Source: Burkholderiales bacterium
GTDB lineage: Bacteria > Pseudomonadota > Gammaproteobacteria > Burkholderiales > Nitrosomonadaceae
Reading direction: 5' to 3'
DNA length: 64,000 nt
Assembly: GCA_015075225.1 (NCBI GenBank)
Contig: JABTUQ010000002.1
Coordinates: 124,001 to 188,000 of the forward strand
Part shown: positions 22,073 through 33,394 of the stretch, piece after piece
Layout of the letters: each line of letters begins with the position of its first letter
How positions within the stretch are numbered: the first letter of the stretch is position 1
Program-made: the position numbers and the translations under genes
The notes under the pieces: generated by a model
What the model saw: only the letters and a program-made list of their open reading frames with translations
What the model was told of the DNA's origin: nothing
Databases searched by the model: none

Positions 22073-25000
22073 ATGACTATGCATGAAAGAGCCGATTTGC
22101 TGAAACAGCTGCTTGCCGAGCGCATTCTGATGCTTGATGGCGCCATGGGTACGATGATCCAGAGCTACAAACTGGGTGAACAGGATTACCGGGGTGAGCG
22201 TTTCGCGGATTTCCCGCACGATCTCAGAGGTAACAACGATTTGCTTTGCCTGACCAAACCGGAGGTGATCCGCGCCATTCATCGCGCTTATCTCGAAGCA
22301 GGGTCGGACATCATCGAAACCAATACCTTCAACTCGAATGCGCCCTCGATGGCGGATTACCACATGCAGGATCTGGTGTACGAGCTGAATGTGGCTGGGG
22401 CGCGTCTGGCGCGCGAAGAAGCGCAGGCGATGGAAGCAAAACAACCCGGTAAGCCGCGTTTTGTTGCTGGTGTGATCGGCCCCACCACCAAAACAGCCTC
22501 GATTTCACCGGATGTCAATGATCCCGGGTTCCGTGCCATCACCTTCGATGGTCTGGTGGAAAGCTATACCGAGTCGGTACGCGGGCTGGTTGATGGGGGG
22601 GCGGATATTCTGCTGGTCGAAACCATTTTTGATACGTTGAATGCCAAGGCGGCTCTATTTGCCATCGACCAGTATTTCGAGACTCATGGCGTGCGCCTGC
22701 CGGTCATGATCTCGGTTACGATTACCGATGCTTCCGGGCGCAATCTTTCCGGACAAACTCCGGAAGCCTTCTGGAACTCGGTATGTCATGCCCGGCCTCT
22801 TTCAGTAGGAATCAACTGTGCGCTGGGTGCGGAACTGATGCGCCCCTATGTGGAAGAGCTTTCCAATGTGGCCGAAGTTTATACCAGCGCTCATCCCAAT
22901 GCCGGTCTGCCCAATCCGTTGGCTGAAACCGGCTATGATGAAACTCCCGAATACACCGCCCGCCTGATCAAGGATTTCGCACAATCAGGGTTTGTCAACA
23001 TTGTCGGGGGATGCTGTGGAACAACACCGAAACATATCGCAGCCATTGCTGAGGCAGTCAGCGGGATAGCGCCACGCAAACTGCCGGATATACCCAAGAA
23101 ATTGCGGCTATCCGGTCTTGAGCCGCTTAACATCGATGAACATTCCCTGTTCGTCAACGTGGGAGAACGCACTAACGTCACGGGCTCGAAGGCGTTTGCC
23201 CGGCTGATTCTCAATGGCAATTATGCCGAAGGGCTGGCGATTGCCCGTAGCCAGGTGGAAAACGGTGCGCAGATCATTGATATCAACATGGATGAGGCCA
23301 TGCTGGATTCACAGAAGGCGATGGTGACCTTTCTGAATCTGCTCGCTGCCGAACCGGATATCTGCAAGTTGCCATTCATGCTTGATTCCAGCAAATGGTC
23401 AGTGATCGAAGCCGGGTTGAAATGCGTGCAAGGCAAGGCGATCATCAACTCCATCAGCCTCAAGGAAGGCGAAGAGGAATTTTTGCATCACGCCAGACTG
23501 GCGCGCCGTTACGGCGCCGCTGTGATTGTCATGGCGTTCGATGAGACCGGCCAGGCGGATACACGGCAGCGCAAGGTGGAGATCTGTACACGCAGTTATC
23601 ACACTTTGGTGGAAAAAGTCGGTTTCCCGCCGGAAGATATTATTTTCGATCCGAATATCTTTGCCATTGCTACGGGAATCGAGGAACACAGCAACTACGC
23701 GGTGGATTTTATCGAAGCCATCCGCATCATCAGGCAGGCACTGCCTTACGCCAAGGTGAGCGGGGGGGTTTCCAACGTCTCCTTCTCGTTCCGTGGCAAT
23801 GAACCGATCCGCGAGGCGATTCATACCGCATTTCTGTATCACGCCGTGAAAGCCGGTATGACCATGGGGATCGTCAATGCAGGACAGCTGGGCGTTTATT
23901 CGGATATTCCACCCGATCTGCTGGAGCATGTCGAAGATGTGTTGCTCAACCGGCGACCAGATGCGACCGAGCGGCTGGTGGAGTTTGCCGAGCATTTCAA
24001 GGGTCAGAAAAAGGAGCAGGTGGAAGATCTCGCCTGGCGTGATGAACCGGTGCGTCAGCGTCTGATTCATGCGCTGGTCAGAGGAATTGATACCTACATT
24101 GTCGAGGATACCGAACTTGTCCGGCAGGAAATCGACAGCCAAGGAGGTAAGCCGATCGAGGTGATCGAAGGTCCTCTCATGGATGGCATGAATGTGGTGG
24201 GTGACCTGTTCGGCGCAGGCAAGATGTTTCTGCCGCAGGTGGTCAAATCGGCGCGAGTGATGAAGCAGGCGGTTGCCTATCTGCTGCCGTACATCGAGGC
24301 CGAGAAAAAGATTTCCGGAGACAATAAACCCAAGGGCAAACTGGTGATTGCCACCGTCAAGGGTGATGTGCACGACATTGGCAAAAATATCGTTTCCGTT
24401 GTGCTGCAGTGCAATAACTTTGAAGTCGTCAACATGGGTGTGATGGTGCCCAGTGCGCAGATTCTTGAAACAGCCCGGCGCGAGAACGCCGATATGATCG
24501 GTCTGTCCGGCCTGATTACGCCTTCGCTAGAAGAAATGGCGCATGTAGCTAAGGAAATGGAACGTGAGCAATTCACCATTCCCTTGCTGATAGGTGGCGC
24601 TACCACTTCGCGTGTGCATACATCCGTCAAGATTGCACCGCATTACAGCGGGGTGACCGTATGGGTGCCGGATGCCAGCCGGGCAGTCGGTGTGTGTACT
24701 AACCTGATGTCGCAGGATCAGCGTGATAGCTATATCGAGCAGGTCAAGGCCGAGCAGGAGAAGAATCGTATACAGCATAAAAACAAGAAGGGGCCTTCCA
24801 AGCTACTCACTTTCGAGGAAGCGCGGGCAAATGCATTCAAGACGGACTGGAGTAGCTATACGCCACCTACACCGGGTTTTCTGGGGTTGCGCACGCTCAA
24901 TAACTATCCGTTGGAGACACTGGTTCCGTATATTGACTGGACACCGTTCTTTCAGGCGTGGGAGCTGCACGGGCGTTATCCGGCAATTTTGCAGGATGAA

Positions 25001-25786
25001 CTCGTTGGCGAAGCGGCCAGTAACCTGTTCCGTGATGCGCAGGTCATGCTCAGGAAGATCATCGAGCAGAAATGGCTTGCAGCCAATGCTGTTATCGGCC
25101 TGTTCCCGGCCAATACTGTCAACGGGGATGACATCGAGATTTACGCTGATCGCAGCCGCAGCAAGGTGGTCATGACCTGGCATTCATTGCGCCAGCAGAC
25201 CGCCAAACCGGCTGGACGCCCCAATCTGGCTCTGGCCGATTTCATCGCGCCGCGTGAAACCGGGATAGATGACACCATCGGTTTATTTGCGGTGAGTTCC
25301 GGATTCGGTATTGACGAGCGTATACGTGCTTTTGAGGCGGCAAATGATGATTACAGCGCGATCATCCTGAAGGCGCTGGCGGATCGTCTGGCAGAGGCCT
25401 TTGCCGAGCACATGCATGCACGGGTACGGCGTGAATTCTGGGGGTATGTGAAAGATGAAAATCTGGGTAATGAACAGCTGATTGACGAGCAGTATCAGGG
25501 TATCCGCCCGGCTCCGGGGTATCCGGCCTGTCCTGACCATACTGAAAAAGGCCCGTTGTTTGCACTGCTAGAAGCAGAAAAACGCAGCGGAATCATCGTG
25601 ACAGAATCCTTCGCAATGGTGCCAACAGCGGCCGTATCCGGCTTCTACCTTGCCCACCCGGAATCCGATTATTTTGCCGTCGGAAAGATCGGCAAAGATC
25701 AGGTGGAAGATTACGCTCGCCGCAAGGGATGGACACTGGAGCAGGCGGAGCGCTGGCTTGCACCCATACTGGCGTATGAATCCTGA
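22073..25786 (+). CDS. metH: cobalamin-dependent methionine synthase
   Basis: MetH transfers a methyl group from methyltetrahydrofolate to homocysteine through cobalamin. The 1237-residue protein has all four modules. These are homocysteine binding ([12 protein letters not shown], zinc cysteines in GINCALG and GGCCGTT), pterin binding ([11 protein letters not shown] to about 650), and cobalamin binding with His767 in GDVHDIGKN. The reactivation domain ends near [11 protein letters not shown] and [16 protein letters not shown]. No cobalamin riboswitch is visible in the 55-bp gap after gltX. Confidence 0.97.
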   Translation: MTMHERADLLKQLLAERILMLDGAMGTMIQSYKLGEQDYRGERFADFPHDLRGNNDLLCLTKPEVIRAIHRAYLEAGSDIIETNTFNSNAPSMADYHMQDLVYELNVAGARLAREEAQAMEAKQPGKPRFVAGVIGPTTKTASISPDVNDPGFRAITFDGLVESYTESVRGLVDGGADILLVETIFDTLNAKAALFAIDQYFETHGVRLPVMISVTITDASGRNLSGQTPEAFWNSVCHARPLSVGINCALGAELMRPYVEELSNVAEVYTSAHPNAGLPNPLAETGYDETPEYTARLIKDFAQSGFVNIVGGCCGTTPKHIAAIAEAVSGIAPRKLPDIPKKLRLSGLEPLNIDEHSLFVNVGERTNVTGSKAFARLILNGNYAEGLAIARSQVENGAQIIDINMDEAMLDSQKAMVTFLNLLAAEPDICKLPFMLDSSKWSVIEAGLKCVQGKAIINSISLKEGEEEFLHHARLARRYGAAVIVMAFDETGQADTRQRKVEICTRSYHTLVEKVGFPPEDIIFDPNIFAIATGIEEHSNYAVDFIEAIRIIRQALPYAKVSGGVSNVSFSFRGNEPIREAIHTAFLYHAVKAGMTMGIVNAGQLGVYSDIPPDLLEHVEDVLLNRRPDATERLVEFAEHFKGQKKEQVEDLAWRDEPVRQRLIHALVRGIDTYIVEDTELVRQEIDSQGGKPIEVIEGPLMDGMNVVGDLFGAGKMFLPQVVKSARVMKQAVAYLLPYIEAEKKISGDNKPKGKLVIATVKGDVHDIGKNIVSVVLQCNNFEVVNMGVMVPSAQILETARRENADMIGLSGLITPSLEEMAHVAKEMEREQFTIPLLIGGATTSRVHTSVKIAPHYSGVTVWVPDASRAVGVCTNLMSQDQRDSYIEQVKAEQEKNRIQHKNKKGPSKLLTFEEARANAFKTDWSSYTPPTPGFLGLRTLNNYPLETLVPYIDWTPFFQAWELHGRYPAILQDELVGEAASNLFRDAQVMLRKIIEQKWLAANAVIGLFPANTVNGDDIEIYADRSRSKVVMTWHSLRQQTAKPAGRPNLALADFIAPRETGIDDTIGLFAVSSGFGIDERIRAFEAANDDYSAIILKALADRLAEAFAEHMHARVRREFWGYVKDENLGNEQLIDEQYQGIRPAPGYPACPDHTEKGPLFALLEAEKRSGIIVTESFAMVPTAAVSGFYLAHPESDYFAVGKIGKDQVEDYARRKGWTLEQAERWLAPILAYES

Positions 25787-26060
25787 TTATCCGGACAGAT
25801 CGGGGATGATCTGACTTTCTTCCACTGAGGCCGGGTGGACAGCGAAATCCTGCTTTCTCTCCCGAATCTGATGATGTTGGAAACAGTTTGCCCTGATGAT
25901 CCTGGCGGTATCCGGCAACAGGTTTTTGCCTGCTGGAATTTTTTAGAAATGGCTTGCAATCTCCCCCCGGAATCAGTGAAATTTTGCGATTATTATCGGC
26001 TGTGGATTGGTGGCCGATTTTTTTGTGCGTTTACTTTGACATTATTTACGGGGGTAGAAA

Positions 26061-27404
26061 ATGAAGTACGGCAGTATCGAGGAATTCAAGAGTTATGTAT
26101 CCGAGAGGAATCCAGGGCAACCCGAATTCCTGCAAGCTGTTTCGGAAGTCATTGAAAGTTTGTGGCCTTTTATTGTTGAACATCCTCGTTACGCTGAACA
26201 GGGTTTGCTGGACCGGCTGATCGAACCGGAGCGTATGATCATTTTCCGGGTCGCCTGGGCGGATGATCGTGGCGAGGTTAAGGTCAACCGGGGATACCGT
26301 ATTCAATACAATTCCGCGATCGGCCCCTACAAGGGCGGTACACGTTTTCATCCCTCAGTCAATCTTTCCATTCTCAAATTCCTGGCATTCGAACAGACAT
26401 TCAAGAATGCACTGACCACACTACCCATGGGTGGCGGTAAAGGAGGGTCTGATTTTGATCCCAAGGGCAAAAGCCCGGGCGAAATCATGCGCTTCTGCCA
26501 GGCGTATGCAGCAGAGCTGTTTCGCCATGTCGGCGCTGATACGGATGTTCCTGCCGGAGATATCGGGGTTGGCGGGCGGGAAGTCGGTTATATGGTTGGT
26601 ATGGTGAAAAAGCTGACCAATCGCTCGGATTGTGTTTTTACCGGTAAAGGGTTGTCCTTTGGTGGATCATTACTGCGGCCGGAGGCTACAGGTTACGGTC
26701 TGGTTTATTTTGTCGAGGAAATGTTGAACCATGCCGGCCGTTCGCTAAAAGATCTGCGGGTATCCGTGTCCGGCTCCGGGAATGTGGCGCAGTTCGCTAT
26801 AGATAAGGCTATGTCATTGGGCGCCAAGGTGATCACTGTTTCGGATTCAAGTGGCACAGTGGTGGATGAAGCCGGATTTACTCCGGAGAAACTGGCAGTA
26901 CTGGCTGAAGTCAAGAATCGTCTTTACGGACGGGTCAATGACTATGCCGAACGGGTGGGTGCCCAGTTTCTTCCGGGAGAAAAACCATGGCATGTGCCGG
27001 TGGATGTTGCCCTGCCTTGCGCTACCCAGAATGAATTGAATGATAATGATGCGGCTACGCTGATCAGGAATGGGGTGTACTGTGTGGCTGAGGGTGCCAA
27101 TATGCCGAGCACTGCGGGTGCTGTGGAACGGTTCCAGCACGCAAAAGTCCTGTTTGCCCCTGGCAAGGCGAGCAATGCCGGTGGTGTAGCTACTTCGGGC
27201 CTGGAAATGAGCCAGCAGGCAATGCGGCTTTCCTGGGCAAGCGGAGAAGTCGATATGCGGTTGCAGGAAATCATGCGTGCCATTCATCGTTCCTGTAGTG
27301 ACTATGGCAAGAAGAGCAATGGTACGGTCAACTATGTGGATGGCGCCAATATTGCCGGGTTTGTGAAAGTGGCCGAAGCCATGCTGGCACAAGGGGTCAT
27401 CTGA
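26061..27404 (+). CDS. gdhA: NADP-type glutamate dehydrogenase
   Basis: GdhA aminates 2-oxoglutarate to glutamate, assimilating ammonium. The 447-residue length and sequence match the hexameric, E. coli-like NADP-dependent class: GPYKGGTRFHPSVN, PMGGGKGGSDFDPKGKS with the catalytic lysine, DVPAGDIGVGGREVGYM and the nucleotide-binding SGSGNVAQ. It has a purine-rich ribosome site (ACGGGGGTAGAAA) before the ATG. The 274 bp upstream contain no other gene that I can support. Confidence 0.97.
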   Translation: MKYGSIEEFKSYVSERNPGQPEFLQAVSEVIESLWPFIVEHPRYAEQGLLDRLIEPERMIIFRVAWADDRGEVKVNRGYRIQYNSAIGPYKGGTRFHPSVNLSILKFLAFEQTFKNALTTLPMGGGKGGSDFDPKGKSPGEIMRFCQAYAAELFRHVGADTDVPAGDIGVGGREVGYMVGMVKKLTNRSDCVFTGKGLSFGGSLLRPEATGYGLVYFVEEMLNHAGRSLKDLRVSVSGSGNVAQFAIDKAMSLGAKVITVSDSSGTVVDEAGFTPEKLAVLAEVKNRLYGRVNDYAERVGAQFLPGEKPWHVPVDVALPCATQNELNDNDAATLIRNGVYCVAEGANMPSTAGAVERFQHAKVLFAPGKASNAGGVATSGLEMSQQAMRLSWASGEVDMRLQEIMRAIHRSCSDYGKKSNGTVNYVDGANIAGFVKVAEAMLAQGVI

Positions 27405-27575
27405 CGTAGCAAAAAAATACGGACTCCGGCGAAGGAAGTGAGTGATAACCCTTTTTATTGTGGCATGAATATGTTGTTTCTCCGGTAGGCTGGTCTGGTT
27501 GCTGGCCAGTTGCTGTGTGAACCGGCCAGCCGCGCAACCGGGTTTGATCATGGTATTGAATAAAATGGGTGGGTT

Positions 27576-29471
27576 ATGAGAAAGCTGTTCGCCGGATTGT
27601 TTCTTTTCTTCTGGGTGCCGCTGGTTGTGGCAAGCGGGGATGAGGATTATCTGGAAGTACGGGAAGCATTCCGGGTGGGGGATGCAGCCCGTGTAGCCGA
27701 ATACGTCCAGCGTATGAGGCATCATGTATTGTTGCCTTATGCCGAATATTTCCAGTTGCGTTTGTCGCTGACCACGGCTGATATAGCCTCGATCAGGGCT
27801 TTTTTGAAGCGTCATGATGGCAGTTCCGTGGCAGACAGATTGCGTGCCGACTGGCTGCAACTGCTCGGCAAGCGCCAGCAATGGACAATGTTTGCCGAGG
27901 AATATCCCAAACTGATTACCCCCGAGGAAAGCCTGCGGTGTTATGCATTACAACACCGGCTGGCAACCGGAGATAGGACAGCCAGCGCAGAAATCCGCAC
28001 ACTCTGGTTGACCGGGCGCGATATGCCAGCCAGCTGCGTGGCTGTCTTTGATGCATTGATCGGAAGCGGCGCTATTTCGACAGAAGATATTTGGGCCAGA
28101 ATCAGGCTGGCTTTCGAGGCTGGCAATACGGGTGTGGCCAGAAGTGTCAACAAATACCTGCCGCGCCAGCAGGCACTGGATGTACAGAAACTGGATGTGG
28201 TGATGAAAGATGCCAGGCGTTTCCTGGATCGGCCGGTATCCGTCCAGTCCCGTGCTGACCGGGAAATCGTGCTGTTTGCACTGTCGCGCTTGTTGCGCAG
28301 CGAAACCAACCAGGCACTTGTTCGCTGGCAGAAAATCCGGGAGCAGTTTCCTGCAGTAGATCAATCCTACTTTATGGGAAATCTCGCTTACTGGGCAGCA
28401 ATCAGGCAGGATTCACGGGCATTGGGCTGGTTCCTGGAGGCCGCACCTTACCCTTTGACTGAAGTTAAACATGCCTGGAAAGCACGCGTGGCGCTGCGTG
28501 AAGGCAATTGGCAGGTATTGCAGGACAGTATCAGCCAGATGCCTGCCACCATGCAGCAGGAGGATGTCTGGCGTTACTGGCGTGCACGTGCATTGAAGGC
28601 AGACAGAAAAAATACCGAAGCCAATACCTTGCTGGTTCCCCTGAGCCGTGAGCACAGTTTTTACGGGCAAATGGCACGAGAGGAGCTGGGTGAAATGCTT
28701 AGTGTGCCAGCTGCGGAATACCAGATCGGGCCGCAGGAAATCCGCGTGATGGAACAGAATCCGGGAATTCGCCGGGCGCTTGTATTGTATCGGCTGAATC
28801 AGCGAGTGGAGGCAAACCGCGAATGGGCCTGGACTGTGCAGCATTTCAGCGATGAACAATTGCTGGCAGCGTCCAGAGTGGCCCAGCGGTACGGTATTTA
28901 TGACCGGGCGATCAACACGGCCATAAGAACAGTTTCCCGCCACGATTTCAGCCTGCGCTATCTGGCACCTTACCGTGAGCAGATGCGTGCTGTTTTGCAG
29001 CAAAACCAGCTGGATGAAGCCTTTGTGTACGGATTGATACGGCAGGAGAGCCGCTTTATTGCGGACATCAAATCCGGTGCCGGGGCAGCCGGGCTGATGC
29101 AACTCATGCCTGCCACAGCCAAGTGGGTGGCTGGCAAACTGGGGGTGCAGGATTTTCGTTCCAGTCTGATTACCGACATCAATACCAATCTTCAGTTGGG
29201 CACCTACTATCTCAAGCACGTGCTGGATCAGCTGGATGATCAGCCGCTACTGGCTGCTGCTGCTTATAACGCCGGGCCCGGACGGGCAAGACAATGGAAG
29301 GATACCCGGCCGCTGGAGGGGGCAATTTATGCCGAAACTATCCCGTTTAACGAAACACGCGACTACGTCAAGGTGGTGCTGAGCAACTCCATGTATTACG
29401 CCAATAATTTCGGCCACAAAAACAAGCCTACGTTGAAACAGCGGCTTGGCACGGTGGCACCAAAGCGTTGA
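27576..29471 (+). CDS. slt: soluble lytic murein transglycosylase
   Basis: The enzyme cleaves peptidoglycan glycan strands in the periplasm with formation of anhydro-muropeptides. The 631-residue product has a signal peptide (LFAGLFLFFWVPLVVAS), a long alpha-helical superhelix (about 30-450) as in E. coli Slt70, and a C-terminal SLT domain. Glu491 in IRQESRF is the catalytic acid, followed by GAAGLMQLMPATA and AAYNAGPGRAR. cca follows after 10 bp. Confidence 0.94.
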   Translation: MRKLFAGLFLFFWVPLVVASGDEDYLEVREAFRVGDAARVAEYVQRMRHHVLLPYAEYFQLRLSLTTADIASIRAFLKRHDGSSVADRLRADWLQLLGKRQQWTMFAEEYPKLITPEESLRCYALQHRLATGDRTASAEIRTLWLTGRDMPASCVAVFDALIGSGAISTEDIWARIRLAFEAGNTGVARSVNKYLPRQQALDVQKLDVVMKDARRFLDRPVSVQSRADREIVLFALSRLLRSETNQALVRWQKIREQFPAVDQSYFMGNLAYWAAIRQDSRALGWFLEAAPYPLTEVKHAWKARVALREGNWQVLQDSISQMPATMQQEDVWRYWRARALKADRKNTEANTLLVPLSREHSFYGQMAREELGEMLSVPAAEYQIGPQEIRVMEQNPGIRRALVLYRLNQRVEANREWAWTVQHFSDEQLLAASRVAQRYGIYDRAINTAIRTVSRHDFSLRYLAPYREQMRAVLQQNQLDEAFVYGLIRQESRFIADIKSGAGAAGLMQLMPATAKWVAGKLGVQDFRSSLITDINTNLQLGTYYLKHVLDQLDDQPLLAAAAYNAGPGRARQWKDTRPLEGAIYAETIPFNETRDYVKVVLSNSMYYANNFGHKNKPTLKQRLGTVAPKR

Positions 29472-29481
29472 GATGCCGGAG

Positions 29482-30720
29482 ATGAAAATTTACCGGGTGG
29501 GTGGATCAGTGCGCGACGAGCTGCTCGGTCTGCCTGTCAAGGATCAGGATTATGTCGTGGTGGGAGCCAGTCCGGAAGAAATGGTGCAGCTGGGCTATCG
29601 CCCGGTGGGCAAGGATTTCCCGGTGTTTCTGCATCCCGAGACACACGAGCAATACGCATTGGCACGCACCGAACGGAAAGTGGCCCGGGGTTACAAGGGT
29701 TTCGAGGTGTATGCCGCGCCTGGCGTAACGCTGCAGGAAGATCTGGCGCGCCGCGATCTGACCATCAATGCCATGGCCAGGGATGAATCAGGCCAAATTG
29801 TTGATCCGTTTGGCGGCATTGCCGATTTGCAGGAGGGTATTCTGCGCCATATCGGCCCGGCATTTGTTGAAGATCCCGTCAGGGTATTGCGGGTGGCGCG
29901 TTTTGCAGCGCGTTTCGGTTTTCAGGTGGCGCCGGAAACCATGGCACTGATGAAAGAGATTGTGCATACCGGAGAAACCGATGCTTTAGTGCCGGAGCGG
30001 GTCTGGCAGGAAATCGCCCATGGCCTGATGGAGCAGCATCCCTCGCGCATGTTCCATATTTTGCGGGAATGCGGTGCACTCACCCGCATACTGCCCGAGC
30101 TGGATGCCTTGTTCGGTGTACCCCAGCCAACCCATGCCCACCCTGAGATCGATACCGGCGTGCATGTCATGATGGTTATTGATTATGCCGCGTCACAGCA
30201 CTTTCCGCTTGAAGTGCGTTTCGCCGCATTGACCCACGATCTGGGAAAGGGCACCACATCACCGGATGAATGGCCGCGCCACGTTGGCCACGAGGCGCGC
30301 AGTATGGAACTGGTGATGGGCCTGTGCGAACGTATCCGGGTTCCCCGGGAATCCCGGGATCTGGCGCTGCTGGTGGCGCGCTTTCATGGCGATGTTCACC
30401 GCGCGCTGGAATTACGCCCAGATACAATTGCCGATATGCTGCAGGCAACCGATGCCTATCGCAAGAAGGCGCGTTTCAACGATTTTCTGCAAGCCTGTGC
30501 CAGTGATTTTCATGGTCGCCCGGGATTTGCAGATCAACCCTATCCACAGGCAGAACATCTGGCCGGGGCGCTGGAAGCAGCCAGTAGTGTGGATGCTGGC
30601 GCTATTGCCATGCAGCTCGGTCAATCCCGTGCCGGAGATGCCAACCTGCCCATTCTGATCAATCGTCAGGTGTATACAGCACGGGTCGAACGGATCCGGT
30701 CTCTGCTTCAGCACCCGTAA
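29482..30720 (+). CDS. cca: multifunctional CCA-adding tRNA nucleotidyltransferase
   Basis: The enzyme adds or repairs the CCA end of tRNA and in this subgroup also carries an HD phosphohydrolase domain. The start at 29482 gives MKIYRVGGSVRDELLGLPVKD, collinear with E. coli Cca; another ATG lies three codons earlier. The nucleotidyltransferase core has GSVRDELLG and the DxD-type region, then RRDLTINAMA and EDPVRVLRVARFAARF, followed by THDLGKG of the HD domain. The last 62 bp overlap the end of the convergent ABC transporter gene. Confidence 0.95.
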   Translation: MKIYRVGGSVRDELLGLPVKDQDYVVVGASPEEMVQLGYRPVGKDFPVFLHPETHEQYALARTERKVARGYKGFEVYAAPGVTLQEDLARRDLTINAMARDESGQIVDPFGGIADLQEGILRHIGPAFVEDPVRVLRVARFAARFGFQVAPETMALMKEIVHTGETDALVPERVWQEIAHGLMEQHPSRMFHILRECGALTRILPELDALFGVPQPTHAHPEIDTGVHVMMVIDYAASQHFPLEVRFAALTHDLGKGTTSPDEWPRHVGHEARSMELVMGLCERIRVPRESRDLALLVARFHGDVHRALELRPDTIADMLQATDAYRKKARFNDFLQACASDFHGRPGFADQPYPQAEHLAGALEAASSVDAGAIAMQLGQSRAGDANLPILINRQVYTARVERIRSLLQHP

Positions 30721-32446
30721 TACCGCGTGCAGTGGATGTATGTTCCAGGGTGCGGCTGGCAGTATCCGGTAGCAGTTCAGCCTTGCCACCCGAGACAATA
30801 AACACCCGGCTTGCTGCGTTAATCACGGCCGGCTGATGAGAGACGGCGATGATGGTGAATTCCTTTGCCAGGTTTTGCAGTGTTGCGCAGATCATGCGCT
30901 CGCTTTCCGGGTCCAGCGCGCTGGTGGGTTCATCCAGCAACAACAGTTTGGGCTGGTGAGCCAGCGCCCGGGCAATGGCGATGCGCTGCCGCTGCCCGCC
31001 AGAAAGCATCCCCCCCCGTTCACCCACAACCGTATGCACGCCATCCGGGAACGAATTGACGAAATCCCATGCACCCGCCTGTTTGAGTGCGCGTTCCGCA
31101 TCCTCTGGGGTAATTGAGGGCTCGCCAACGAGGATATTGTTCAGGATGGTATCGTGCAGCAGAACGGTATCCTGGGAAACATAGCCGATCATGTGGCGCC
31201 AGCGACGCAAATCAATGTTATGCAGCGATACTCCGTCGATCAGGATTTCACCGGATTCCGGCTCGGCCAGCCCGCAGAGCAAATCCAGCATCGTGCTTTT
31301 GCCTGCGCCCGAGGAACCCATCAGCGCTGTGAACGAATGCACCGGAACTTCAATATTCAAATCAGTAAAAATTGCTTTCCGTCCGTAGCTGAAAGCAATA
31401 TGGTGCAGATTTACCCCCTGTTCCAGCGTTGGCATCAGGGTACCGGTCGATCTTTCCGCTTCCATACGTGCTTCATCCGCAGCATTGCGCAAGGCCCAGT
31501 AGGCGCTTTCTTGAGCCACCAGTTGCTGATAGCGGCGCTGCGTTTTGTTCAGCAACCCCAGAATCCGGGTTAGCAGGAACACCATGACCATGACTTCCGG
31601 CAAGGATAATTTCCAGACCACCAGCGCCAGATAAAGGCCGCTTGCGGTCAGAGCGGCGAGGATAGGTTCCTGCAGCGCCTGCAGGGCAGCCCGGTTGGTG
31701 ACTTCCTTGCGCGTGGCTTTCTCCAGCATCCGGGTTTGTTCGTGGAGTATGGCATCGGCTACGTTATCGCGTGCCATGGCTTTTAGCGATTTGACCGAGC
31801 TGAGCACATCGGACAGATAGGTCAGCAGATGGCGCAGTAAATGGGTTTGCTTGTTGCCCGCGCGTTTGGCTGCCCTGACCAGACGATTGAGTATCACGAA
31901 CAGGACAGTACCGATCAGCAGCGAGGCCAGCGTGGCTTCCCATGAAATGAACAAAGCTACGATGCTGCACACCAGTGCCTCGATTGCCAGTGCCAGCACA
32001 TTGACACTATGTTCAAACCCCATGGCGGCACGATAAGCTTCGGTGGCAACCGAGTTGGCCAGCGCTCCGGCAGGCTGGCGCAGATAGTATTGCCAGCGGC
32101 TGGCAAGCAGTGCCTTGATCAGATCCAGCCGCAGCGCAGTGGCAACATGGGCGACAGTATGACCCACCTGCTGATTGGTCAGCAGCAGGATGGCGCCCTT
32201 GAGGAACATGCCGCCGACGATCACCAGCAGAATCACCTCCAGTGTTGGCGAAAGCCCGGCCTGATGGAGCACATCGACTACCATCCTGCCCATTTTGGAA
32301 TCAATCGAATCGCCTACGGCAATAGACAGCAGCGGAAGCAGCGCAGTCAGGCTGAGCGCCTCGGCCGCACCCGCTAACAGCAGCGCAACCAGCACAAACG
32401 CACTGCGCTTTGGAAAAACCATGATGTAAGTAATCAGCGTGCGCAT
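30659..32446 (-). CDS. ABC exporter, fused permease and ATPase (MsbA-like)
   Basis: The protein is a half-transporter that would act as a homodimer in the inner membrane. Six transmembrane helices (about 10-300) are followed by an ATPase with Walker A GSSGAGKST, signature LSGGQRQRIAIARA and Walker B LLLLDEPTSALD. The substrate cannot be read from the sequence; relatives export lipids, polysaccharide or peptides. I prefer the ATG at 32446 (MRTLITYIMVFPKRS); the frame extends to a TTG at 32491. The 3' end overlaps cca by 62 bp tail to tail. The C-terminal 30 residues after the ATPase are of unknown role. Confidence 0.88.
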   Translation of the reverse strand: MRTLITYIMVFPKRSAFVLVALLLAGAAEALSLTALLPLLSIAVGDSIDSKMGRMVVDVLHQAGLSPTLEVILLVIVGGMFLKGAILLLTNQQVGHTVAHVATALRLDLIKALLASRWQYYLRQPAGALANSVATEAYRAAMGFEHSVNVLALAIEALVCSIVALFISWEATLASLLIGTVLFVILNRLVRAAKRAGNKQTHLLRHLLTYLSDVLSSVKSLKAMARDNVADAILHEQTRMLEKATRKEVTNRAALQALQEPILAALTASGLYLALVVWKLSLPEVMVMVFLLTRILGLLNKTQRRYQQLVAQESAYWALRNAADEARMEAERSTGTLMPTLEQGVNLHHIAFSYGRKAIFTDLNIEVPVHSFTALMGSSGAGKSTMLDLLCGLAEPESGEILIDGVSLHNIDLRRWRHMIGYVSQDTVLLHDTILNNILVGEPSITPEDAERALKQAGAWDFVNSFPDGVHTVVGERGGMLSGGQRQRIAIARALAHQPKLLLLDEPTSALDPESERMICATLQNLAKEFTIIAVSHQPAVINAASRVFIVSGGKAELLPDTASRTLEHTSTARGITGAEAETGSVRPVLYTPDD

Positions 32447-32566
32447 GGGAAATGGATGATGAATCGGGATTGGAAAAATGATGAAACGCAAGATGACACG
32501 GCAAAATCAGCGTGTAAGCAGTCTTTTTTATTGGAATTCGAACCGTGATTTGTCATAGCGGAGGGC

Positions 32567-33394
32567 TTACAGCTCAATTTTCCCCTCAAACACAGTTACA
32601 GCCGGGCCAGTCATCCAGACTGGCTGATGTTCTCCTTCCCAGCGGATACGAAGATAGCCGCCACGCATGGCGACTTGTACTTCTGAGTCGAGTAGGCCGC
32701 GCGCGATGCCACTGACGACCGCCGCGCAAGCGCCTGTTCCGCAAGCCAGTGTTTCGCCGGTTCCGCGTTCGAACACACGCAGCCGGATATGGGTACGGTC
32801 AATGATCTGCATAAAACCGGCATTGACCCGTTCGGGAAAAAGAGGGTGAGATTCAATGGCCGGACCTTCGGTTATAACAGGCGCCAGGTCAACGTCAGGT
32901 ACGATCTGCACCGCATGCGGGTTACCCATCGAGACCGCAAAGATCCCGATTTTCCGGCCATTTACGTTCAGCGGGTAGGTGAGGGCGCGTTCTTGTGCAA
33001 TAAAAGGAATTTCAGCCGGATCAAACCGGGGAATGCCCATATTAACGGTGACTTCGCCACTATCTTCAATGGTAGGGGTGATGATGCCGCATGCCGTTTC
33101 AACGCGGATGGTGTGTTTGCTGGTCAGGGCATGGTCATACACGAAACGGGCGAAGCAGCGGGCACCGTTGCCGCATTGTTCCACCTCGCCACCATCGGCA
33201 TTGAAAATACGATAACGGAAATCGCCACCTTCCCGGGGTGGTTCCACGATTAGCAGTTGGTCGAACCCAATGCCGAAATGACGATCTGCCAGCCGGCGGA
33301 TGGTGTCTGGATCAAGGGATACGGGCTGGTTGATGGCATCGATCACGATGAAATCGTTGCCCAGTCCATGCATTTTCGTGAATTTCAGTTTCAT
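32567..33394 (-). CDS. dapF: diaminopimelate epimerase
   Basis: DapF converts LL- to meso-diaminopimelate for lysine and peptidoglycan. The 275-residue product has the N-terminal [17 protein letters not shown] and the two catalytic cysteine motifs: EQCGNGARC (Cys74) and ACGTGACAA. Its length and order match the family. It starts with ATG; a 29-codon frame just upstream ends in TGATG overlapping the start but is too short to support as a gene. Confidence 0.97.
   Translation of the reverse strand: MKLKFTKMHGLGNDFIVIDAINQPVSLDPDTIRRLADRHFGIGFDQLLIVEPPREGGDFRYRIFNADGGEVEQCGNGARCFARFVYDHALTSKHTIRVETACGIITPTIEDSGEVTVNMGIPRFDPAEIPFIAQERALTYPLNVNGRKIGIFAVSMGNPHAVQIVPDVDLAPVITEGPAIESHPLFPERVNAGFMQIIDRTHIRLRVFERGTGETLACGTGACAAVVSGIARGLLDSEVQVAMRGGYLRIRWEGEHQPVWMTGPAVTVFEGKIEL

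Noticed and set aside
26847-27881. 344-codon minus-strand frame over gdhA and slt
   Set aside because: Antisense to two conserved genes with full motifs; His/Gln-rich composition typical of a shadow frame.
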